DNA of 6,095 nucleotides. It comes from Piscirickettsiaceae bacterium. GTDB taxonomy: Bacteria > Pseudomonadota > Gammaproteobacteria > Methylococcales > Cycloclasticaceae. Positions 1 to 4,578 of this stretch are shown here, in pieces (within the stretch, counting starts at the first letter, position 1; each line of letters opens with the position of its first letter). Both the position numbers and the translations under genes were made by a program. The notes below the pieces were generated by a model. The model searched no databases. It had not been told where the DNA came from and saw nothing but the letters and a program-made list of their open reading frames with translations. The stretch covers positions 1 to 6,095 of the forward strand of contig NVSW01000023.1 of NCBI GenBank assembly GCA_002401365.1. The letters are read 5' to 3'.

Positions 1-421
1 CACGTCCATGCCCTACGTGCAAAGGGCCCGTTGGGTTGGCGGAAACGAATTCAACTTGTACTTTTTTGCCGTTTGCCAGGTCACAGGTGCCAAATGAATC
101 ACCTTCTTCGACGATAGACTTTATGATGGCGTGTTGGCTAAGTGGGTTGATGAAAAAATTTATAAAGCCAGGTCCAGCAATTTCAACACGCGATACATCG
201 GCATCTTTGGGTAAATATTGAATAATAGTTTCTGCGATTTGACGTGGGTTCTTTTTTGCTGGTTTTGCTAACATCATGGCGACATTGCTCGCAAAGTCAC
301 CATGGGTGTTATCCCGAGTATGTTCGACTTTAATAATGGGTACTAATTCTTCTGGCAAATCGCCGTTTGCCTGCAGTGTTGAAATGGCTTGCTGAAGTAA
401 GGACGCCAAACGTGTTTTCAT
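1..421 (-). CDS. argS: Arginyl-tRNA synthetase, N-terminal part (runs off left edge)
   Basis: ArgS charges tRNA-Arg with arginine using ATP, in the cytoplasm; it is a class I synthetase. The 140 visible residues begin MKTRLASLL and cover the N-terminal tRNA-recognition (Add-1/ArgS-N) domain, with HGDFASNVAMMLAKPA at about residues 40-55 and AGPGFINFF at 82-90. They end in the start of the catalytic Rossmann domain, VEFVSANPTGPLHVGHGR at 123-140, which contains the class I HIGH signature as HVGH (135-138). The remainder of the protein, including the KMSK-type loop region and the anticodon-binding domain, lies beyond base 1. The ATG at 419-421 is chosen because it matches the usual N-terminus of Pseudomonas-like ArgS proteins; upstream in frame I see no ATG, GTG or TTG with a better case. 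No clear Shine-Dalgarno sequence precedes it. It lies 105 bases downstream of priA on the same strand. Identification is secure. Confidence 0.97.
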   Translation of the reverse strand, partial: MKTRLASLLQQAISTLQANGDLPEELVPIIKVEHTRDNTHGDFASNVAMMLAKPAKKNPRQIAETIIQYLPKDADVSRVEIAGPGFINFFINPLSQHAIIKSIVEEGDSFGTCDLANGKKVQVEFVSANPTGPLHVGHGR

Positions 422-485
422 GGGTAAAATTAAAAATTGAACAGTAATGCTGAAGGGTTTTGCACTGGGTGCTTCGTCAGCGCTT

Positions 486-513
486 ATTATCGCCTGTAAG
501 GTAAAACTTGCAA
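486..513 (-). promoter_or_regulatory. Candidate sigma70-type promoter for argS
   Basis: Read on the minus strand, a TTGCAA -35-like hexamer (508-513; 4 of 6 to TTGACA) is separated by 16 bases from GATAAT (486-491; 5 of 6 to TATAAT). Transcription would begin near 479 and give a leader of about 58 bases before the argS ATG. The position in the priA-argS gap fits argS being expressed separately from, or in addition to, priA read-through. The match was found by eye only. Confidence 0.45.
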
Positions 514-526
514 GCCAAAGTAGCGG

Positions 527-2728
527 CTAATAAAGGTCTACAGGATCAACATCGATTGACCAGCGAATTTTTCGGGATGATTTTAATTGTTGCACGGTCG
601 TTAGCAGTGCTTTTAAAAACTGATGCCGAGGTTTGCGTTGCCTGCTTTGAATCAACAGTTGGTAGCGAAAGCGCCCAGCTTTTTTAAGCATGGGTGCCGG
701 AACGGGACCAAATATTGATACATGTTGAGTGTCGATTGTCGTAATTGCCTGCTGGGTGTCCTTTAAAAACTGCAGTACATCTTGCTCGTTGATGGCGTTA
801 ACTCGCAGTAGCGCCTGGTAGTGATACGGTGGCAGTTCGGCTTGTTGCCGCTCTAATAGTGCATCATTGGCAAAAGATGAGTAACCACGTTGAATTAAGG
901 TGTTCAGTAGTGGGTGGTCGGGGTGATGGGTTTGTATAAGGACGCGCCCCAGTTTTTCCTCTCGTCCAGCTCGACCGGCAACTTGAGTAATTAGTTGAGA
1001 TATGCGTTCACTCGCTCGAAAGTCACAGCTAAAAAGTCCGGCGTCAATGTCTATCATTCCGACCAGCGTGACGTTTGGGAAGTGATGCCCCTTAGCGAGC
1101 ATTTGAGTGCCAACTAATATTTGTGCGCCACCGTTGTGAATATTGTCGATGACCTTCTCCATAGCACCTTTTTGTCGTGTGGTATCGCGGTCTATTCTGC
1201 TAATGGGTATGTTTGGGAAGTGCTGCAGTAGTGTTTCTTCAATTCGTTCAGTACCTAAACCAAGTGGAAATAACTCCGCTTGCTGGCATGACGGGCAGTT
1301 TTTTGGAATAACGTGTTCAACACCGCAATGGTGGCATTTGAGTAGCTTGGCATTCTTATGGATGACCATTCGCGAATCGCAGCGACGGCATTCACTTACC
1401 CAGCCGCAACTATGGCACATAAGAACGGGGGCGAACCCTCTGCGGTTAACAAAGAGAATAATTTGCTCATGCCGCTTTAGCGTCTTACTGATGGCGTTAA
1501 GCATGGGTTTACTGAGGTGGTTGTCTAAGCGCTGGTTTCTGCAATCTATTAAACGGATATCCGGTTTAGCTGCGCCGGCTGTACGTTCAGGTAGTAGCAA
1601 GTGCACAAAACGTTTTTGTTGCGCGTTGTAAAGACTTTCTAATGAAGGCGTTGCAGAACCTAATATGATAGGGATGTTGTAATCGCGCGCGCGCATAATG
1701 GCGACGTCACGAGCAGAATACCTAAATCCTTCTTGTTGTTTGAACGAGGTGTCGTGTTCTTCATCTAAAATTATTAACCCAGGGGCCTTCATCGGTGTGA
1801 AAACGGCTGAGCGCGTACCCAGTAAAATATTTGCTACGCCCTCTTTAAGCTTTAGCCACGCCTGAGCGCGTTGAGTATCATTAAGCCCAGAGTGAGAAAT
1901 AACCATTTGGGTGGCGAGTCGTTGTTGAAAGCGAGCCGCCAGCTGGGGTGTTAAGGTAATTTCAGGTAATAAAATTAATACCTGCTTTCCATTAGCAATC
2001 ACTTTTTGTATCAGTTGTAGATAAACTTCTGTTTTACCGCTGCCAGTAATGCCATCTAATAAATATGTTTGAAACGATTGTTGTTGGTCAGCGATAGTGT
2101 CGATGGCTGCCTGTTGTGCGCTGTTGGGGCTGAAAGCAGGCTCATTGGCTGGGGAGTTAACAACGTTGGATTGTTGAGAAATATGAACCCACTTTTTCTT
2201 AACCATGCTTTTTATGGGGGTACGCCAATCCCAACTAAAATCAGAAAAGTATTCATTATTAACAGGGTTTTCAGCTTTTTTTAAGTGTTGCCAGATAACA
2301 GCTTGTTTGGGCGATCGGTTGAAGTCTTGTTGCTGAAGGCTCTTGCCTAACGTAGATAATGAATACAGTTTTTCTTGGGTAATTTGGCTAATTTGGCCTG
2401 AGCGAATTTTTTTAGGCAGTGCTTGTGCAAATACTTCACCGATTGGGTGGTGATAATAACCTGATGCCCATTTAAATAAGGTAATGTCTTGGAGAGATAA
2501 CAAAGTAGAGCGATCTAGCAGGGCGTTGATGGGTTTGAGTTGTTTTGCTTTGAGGTGTGTTGTTGTTGATATAGCGAGAATGACGCCAGCTTTTTGTGTT
2601 TTTCCGAAGGGGACGCTTACAAGTTGCCCGAGCTGATAGTCTGCACGCGTTGATTGCTTAATCGGCAAGTAATCAAAAAGTCGAAATAGAGGGGTATCTA
2701 CGGCAATATTTAAATAAAATTTTGGCAT
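527..2728 (-). CDS. priA: Primosomal protein N' (PriA replication-restart helicase)
   Basis: PriA is a 3'-to-5' superfamily 2 DNA helicase that recognises abandoned forks and D-loops and reloads DnaB through PriB/DnaT or PriC. The 733 residues match the usual length (E. coli about 732). Visible in order are the N-terminal 3'BD domain (about 1-105, MPKFYLNIAVDTPLFRLFDYLP), Walker A GITGSGKT (226-233, Lys232), Walker B DEEH (322-325) followed by the aromatic-rich loop DTSFKQQEGFRYSARD, and motif III GSATPS (357-362). Eight zinc-binding cysteines (438, 441, 447, 450, 465, 468, 478, 481) have the E. coli spacing. Then come motif V (VGTQMLAKGHHFP, about 539-551) and motif VI QVAGRAGR (582-589). 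The C-terminal domain is complete. No key residue is missing. The ATG at 2726-2728 fits the family N-terminus, although no strong Shine-Dalgarno sequence precedes it. argS lies downstream; upstream is a 639-base gap with DnaA boxes. Confidence 0.98.
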   Translation of the reverse strand: MPKFYLNIAVDTPLFRLFDYLPIKQSTRADYQLGQLVSVPFGKTQKAGVILAISTTTHLKAKQLKPINALLDRSTLLSLQDITLFKWASGYYHHPIGEVFAQALPKKIRSGQISQITQEKLYSLSTLGKSLQQQDFNRSPKQAVIWQHLKKAENPVNNEYFSDFSWDWRTPIKSMVKKKWVHISQQSNVVNSPANEPAFSPNSAQQAAIDTIADQQQSFQTYLLDGITGSGKTEVYLQLIQKVIANGKQVLILLPEITLTPQLAARFQQRLATQMVISHSGLNDTQRAQAWLKLKEGVANILLGTRSAVFTPMKAPGLIILDEEHDTSFKQQEGFRYSARDVAIMRARDYNIPIILGSATPSLESLYNAQQKRFVHLLLPERTAGAAKPDIRLIDCRNQRLDNHLSKPMLNAISKTLKRHEQIILFVNRRGFAPVLMCHSCGWVSECRRCDSRMVIHKNAKLLKCHHCGVEHVIPKNCPSCQQAELFPLGLGTERIEETLLQHFPNIPISRIDRDTTRQKGAMEKVIDNIHNGGAQILVGTQMLAKGHHFPNVTLVGMIDIDAGLFSCDFRASERISQLITQVAGRAGREEKLGRVLIQTHHPDHPLLNTLIQRGYSSFANDALLERQQAELPPYHYQALLRVNAINEQDVLQFLKDTQQAITTIDTQHVSIFGPVPAPMLKKAGRFRYQLLIQSRQRKPRHQFLKALLTTVQQLKSSRKIRWSIDVDPVDLY

Positions 2729-2783
2729 TATATTGACGCGTTATTTATTTTTGTTAAGTTAGCTTGTAAACGTTGAATCATTC

Positions 2784-2812
2784 TATATAAAAACGCTAAC
2801 TTTATGAGTTAA
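2784..2812 (-). promoter_or_regulatory. Candidate priA promoter
   Basis: On the minus strand TTAACT (2807-2812; 4 of 6 to TTGACA) is followed after 17 bases by TATATA (2784-2789; 4 of 6 to TATAAT), with an overlapping TAGAAT-like alternative slightly downstream. The start would lie near 2777 and leave a leader of about 49 bases. The match is weak. It is of interest mainly because the paired DnaA boxes begin only 14 bases upstream of the -35 hexamer. A second possibility is TTTACA with a poor -10 closer to the ATG. Confidence 0.27.
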
Positions 2813-2825
2813 ATATAGTTTTTAT

Positions 2826-2850
2826 GTTATCCACATTTTCTGTGGATAAC
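2826..2850. promoter_or_regulatory. Inverted pair of consensus DnaA boxes
   Basis: TTATCCACA (2827-2835) and its exact reverse complement TGTGGATAA (2841-2849) are both perfect matches to the high-affinity DnaA box TTATNCACA. With flanking bases they form a 10-base perfect inverted repeat (2826-2835 and 2841-2850) around TTTTC. A degenerate third copy, TGTGGACTA (7 of 9), follows at 2853-2861. The pair lies about 100 bases upstream of the priA ATG and just behind its likely promoter. Known biology: DnaA binds such boxes at oriC and at promoters such as its own. Inference: DnaA may regulate priA, or the site may titrate DnaA. As RNA the repeat could also form a hairpin, but no T-run follows the arms directly on either strand. 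Confidence 0.6.
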
Positions 2851-2910
2851 TTTGTGGACTATTCATTTATAAACGCCCCAAGTGCTTGTTTAAACAGGCT
2901 TGTCATTGAA

Positions 2911-2980
2911 TTGTAACAAAATAAAACAACTTTATTTTTATCATAAAAAACAATAACTTATATTATTCAAGAATAACAAT
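2911..2980. other. Strongly AT-rich tract with nested inverted repeats
   Basis: Only 10 of these 70 bases are G or C (about 14%), far below the flanking genes. Within it AAAATAAA (2918-2925) is mirrored by TTTATTTT (2931-2938), and TTATTC (2963-2968) by GAATAA (2971-2976). Immediately beyond, TATTGC (2983-2988) is mirrored by GCAATA (2992-2997). The composition is that of an easily melted DNA segment, an UP-element-type promoter region or a binding zone for nucleoid proteins such as H-NS or IHF. It lies between the DnaA-box pair and the single DnaA box, which is the arrangement of a duplex-unwinding element, but function is not shown by sequence alone. Confidence 0.5.
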
Positions 2981-3031
2981 AATATTGCGTTGCAATAGAA
3001 ATCATTAATTTACAGTCAAAAAATTTGTGGG

Positions 3032-3040
3032 TGTGCATAA
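3032..3040 (-). promoter_or_regulatory. Third consensus DnaA box
   Basis: TGTGCATAA on the plus strand is TTATGCACA on the minus strand, a perfect match to TTATNCACA. It lies about 180 bases from the inverted pair, on the far side of the AT-rich tract, in the same orientation as the right arm of that pair. Two weaker matches (7 of 9) are nearby: TTATACAGC at 3051-3059 and TGTGAGTTA at 3099-3107. A single 9-base match can occur by chance, so its weight comes from proximity to the pair. Confidence 0.4.
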
Positions 3041-3275
3041 GGTGTTTGAGTTATACAGCTTTTGGCCGTTATTTCAGCAAAATTATTAGACCAAAGGGTG
3101 TGAGTTAGTCAGGTACTGGAAAGACGGGTTATGTTTGTTTTAGTTAACACCTTTTTGTTTATTTATGAGCGGGATGTATTTTTTTATATTGACCCATAAA
3201 GAGCTAATCAATGATCGTTTCGTGATGGATGATTGTTCTTGTATTCTTGCAAGAGGTGTACTTAAATGCATCTAA

Positions 3276-3306
3276 GGAACTGGATGAATACATGGATGTT
3301 ATCGAA
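3276..3306 (+). promoter_or_regulatory. Possible ECF-type promoter for the sigma operon
   Basis: GGAACT (3276-3281) matches the GGAAC core of the -35 element used by many ECF sigma factors, and TTATCGAA (3299-3306) could hold the -10 element. ECF operons are usually autoregulated, which makes this region the logical place. The spacing to TCGAA is longer than the typical 15-17 bases, so the -10 assignment is poor. AAGGA in the same place could instead be a ribosome site for a spurious 8-codon frame. No better housekeeping promoter is evident close to the gene. Confidence 0.22.
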
Positions 3307-3343
3307 ATAACGCATGGTATTTATATTTCTATTATCTTTGTAA

Positions 3344-3359
3344 GATAGCAAATGCTATC
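3344..3359. repeat. Perfect 7-base inverted repeat just upstream of the sigma gene
   Basis: GATAGCA (3344-3350) is mirrored by TGCTATC (3353-3359) around AA. The repeat ends one base before the GAGG ribosome-binding motif (3360-3363) of the sigma gene. As DNA it could be an operator. As RNA it could form a 6-base-pair stem with an AAAT loop directly against the Shine-Dalgarno sequence and affect ribosome access. Both roles are inferred. Confidence 0.5.
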
Positions 3360-3363
3360 GAGG
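3360..3363 (+). promoter_or_regulatory. Shine-Dalgarno motif that bears on the sigma factor start
   Basis: GAGG lies 4 bases before GTG (3368) and 7 bases before TTG (3371). No ATG is available in frame upstream, because a TAA stop occurs at 3341-3343, and the first in-frame ATG is too far inside conserved region 2. The gene therefore starts at a rare codon; spacing favours TTG at 3371, while GTG is the stronger codon. Confidence 0.5.
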
Positions 3364-3367
3364 TCTA

Positions 3368-3880
3368 GTGTTGCAAGAGAAGCAAAAACAACTCGAATAT
3401 GAACGGTTGGTGCTGGTGTATAGCGATGAACTTTTTCGTTATGCAATGTGGCGATGTCGTGATAAGAGCATGGCAGAAGATTTAGTTCAAGAAACGTGTA
3501 TGCGGGCGTGGAAGTCGCTAGATAAATTACGTGATGTGTCGTCTAGCAAAGCATGGTTAATGACTATTTTACGCAATGAGCACGCTCGAATATATTCACG
3601 TTACCGACCTGATATGGTGGACATGGAATTAGACACAGTGAGCTTAAAAGATACTGAAAATGATACTAGCTCTGAAGCATTTGCTTTAAAGCAAGCATTA
3701 GCCGAATTGGCAGAAGAATATCGTGAACCGTTGTTGCTGCAAGTGATTGGTGGTTTGAGCTGTGAAGAGATAGCGTCTGTTTGTAATATCAGTAAAAGCG
3801 CAACCATGACGCGATTATTCAGAGCGAAACAAAAGTTAAGAGACGTATTACGACCCGAAGACGGGCAAGTAGGTGCATGA
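3368..3880 (+). CDS. ECF-type RNA polymerase sigma factor (sigma-70 family)
   Basis: An alternative sigma factor that directs RNA polymerase to a small regulon when released from its anti-sigma partner. The 170 residues have the usual ECF length and only two domains. Region 2 spans about residues 12-78, with AEDLVQETCMRAWKSLDKLRD (36-56) and KAWLMTILRNEHAR (61-74). After a short acidic linker, region 4 spans about 104-161 with the helix-turn-helix LSCEEIASVCNISKSATMTRLFRAK (130-154). There is no region 1.1 or 3. The start is GTG at 3368 or TTG at 3371; no ATG fits. The stop TGA at 3878-3880 overlaps the start of the anti-sigma gene by 4 bases (ATGA), indicating one operon with translational coupling. 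The pair resembles the sigma/DUF3379 pairs that I recall from Vibrio and related marine bacteria. The exact ECF group and target genes cannot be read from the sequence. Confidence 0.93.
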   Translation: MLQEKQKQLEYERLVLVYSDELFRYAMWRCRDKSMAEDLVQETCMRAWKSLDKLRDVSSSKAWLMTILRNEHARIYSRYRPDMVDMELDTVSLKDTENDTSSEAFALKQALAELAEEYREPLLLQVIGGLSCEEIASVCNISKSATMTRLFRAKQKLRDVLRPEDGQVGA

Positions 3881-4578
3881 TGAAATGTAATGAGTTTGAA
3901 TTTGAATATATAGCGGTTCCAAACGAAATAGCCGGAGATGCGTGTGAGCATTTGCAAAGCTGTACGGCTTGCCAAGCTTTTGTGGAGCAACAAGCAACGT
4001 TTGAGAAGCAATTAGCTGAGGTGATTCATTGTGACGTGCCAGAGGGCTTTAGGCACACAGTGCGTAAATACGTGGTTAATCATCAATCGTCATTCTGGAC
4101 GTTGCCAAAATCGTCGTTGGCTTTGGTGGCGTCATTGTTGATGGCAGTAGGATTGGTAAATGTTTATCAATCGACGACTGGCGAACAAGGTTTGCCCCTT
4201 GATCGTTTAGTGGTTGAACACATTGAGCACGATGGTATCAGGTCAATGCAAGCATCGCATCGTTTAAGTGATATTCAATTTGCAAAGGTAACCCAGCAAT
4301 TTGGTGTGAAGGTTAAATTTGCCAATGAGGTGAGTTTTGCGGAAAAGTGTCCCATTGGTAATAGCTATGGCTTACATATGGTGTATCGATATAAAGGGCA
4401 ACCAATAACGGTTATTTATATGCCTGAGTTATCACCCAAAACTATGTTGCCATTCAATTATGCAGGCTTGAAGGGTTGGGTCAAACCATTGCGAAAAGGT
4501 TCTTTAGCGGTATTGGCCGGTACGACTGCCGAACTTCCTAAAGAAGAGTTTGCGGATCAAGCAATAGAATGGCTCTAG
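3877..4578 (+). CDS. Membrane-anchored zinc-type anti-sigma factor, DUF3379-like
   Basis: Predicted to hold the ECF sigma factor inactive at the inner membrane and release it on a signal. Of 233 residues, about 1-78 are cytoplasmic and carry the zinc anti-sigma signature Hx3Cx2C (His25, Cys29, Cys32, in HLQSCTAC), with Cys4 or Cys23 as a possible fourth ligand. One transmembrane helix follows at about 79-97 (SSLALVASLLMAVGLVNVY). A periplasmic domain of about 135 residues contains VEHIEHD (113-119), GLHMVYRYKGQPITVIYMPE (165-184) and LKGWVKPLRKGSLAVLAG (198-215). This layout agrees with the DUF3379 family as I remember it. An AAGTAGG motif (3867-3873) lies 3 bases from the ATG at 3877 and 6 bases from a second ATG at 3880, so the real start may be 3880 (MKCNEF). 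It overlaps the sigma gene by 4 bases, and its stop overlaps the convergent permease stop. The sensed signal is unknown. Confidence 0.85.
   Translation: MMKCNEFEFEYIAVPNEIAGDACEHLQSCTACQAFVEQQATFEKQLAEVIHCDVPEGFRHTVRKYVVNHQSSFWTLPKSSLALVASLLMAVGLVNVYQSTTGEQGLPLDRLVVEHIEHDGIRSMQASHRLSDIQFAKVTQQFGVKVKFANEVSFAEKCPIGNSYGLHMVYRYKGQPITVIYMPELSPKTMLPFNYAGLKGWVKPLRKGSLAVLAGTTAELPKEEFADQAIEWL

Larger units (their letters stand above)
2729..3367. other. Non-coding divergent intergenic region between priA and the sigma operon
   Basis: No open frame of convincing length or codon make-up occurs in these 639 bases on either strand; only tiny frames of 8-22 codons are found. The stretch separates divergent transcripts, so it should carry the promoters of priA (leftward) and the sigma factor (rightward). 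It contains three consensus DnaA boxes, a strongly AT-rich tract, several small perfect inverted repeats (including TGTTTAAACA at 2887-2896 and TCTTGCAAGA at 3245-3254) and a near-start inverted repeat at 3344-3359. From memory, pseudomonads carry rpmE upstream of priA; no rpmE remnant is visible here. It is longer than a simple double promoter needs, so a small RNA or origin-like element remains possible. Confidence 0.8.

Noticed and set aside
36..221. Plus-strand open frame of 61 codons
   Set aside because: It lies antisense to argS, whose conserved protein (including HVGH) is read on the other strand; the product has no recognisable features.
1143..1631. Plus-strand open frame of 162 codons
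   Set aside because: It is the antisense shadow of the priA zinc-binding and helicase region; cysteines and serines reflect the complementary codons.
2069..2284. Plus-strand open frame of 71 codons
   Set aside because: It is antisense to the intact priA coding sequence, with no independent support.
2918..2938. AT-only inverted repeat as an intrinsic terminator
   Set aside because: The stem has no G-C pairs and no gene ends nearby.
3189..3194. TTGACC as a -35 element for the sigma operon
   Set aside because: No acceptable -10 hexamer lies 16-18 bases downstream.
3131..3199. A 22-codon hydrophobic frame (MFVLVNTFLF...) with a GGAAAG motif upstream
   Set aside because: It is too short, in AT-rich DNA where hydrophobic frames arise by chance, and its ribosome site is imperfect. 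Conservation would be needed to accept it.
3225..3275. A 16-residue frame with three cysteines (MDDCSCILARGVLKCI)
   Set aside because: No Shine-Dalgarno sequence, very short, and no support beyond the open frame.
3601..4011. Minus-strand open frame of 136 codons across the sigma/anti-sigma junction
   Set aside because: It spans two well-supported plus-strand genes and resembles no family.
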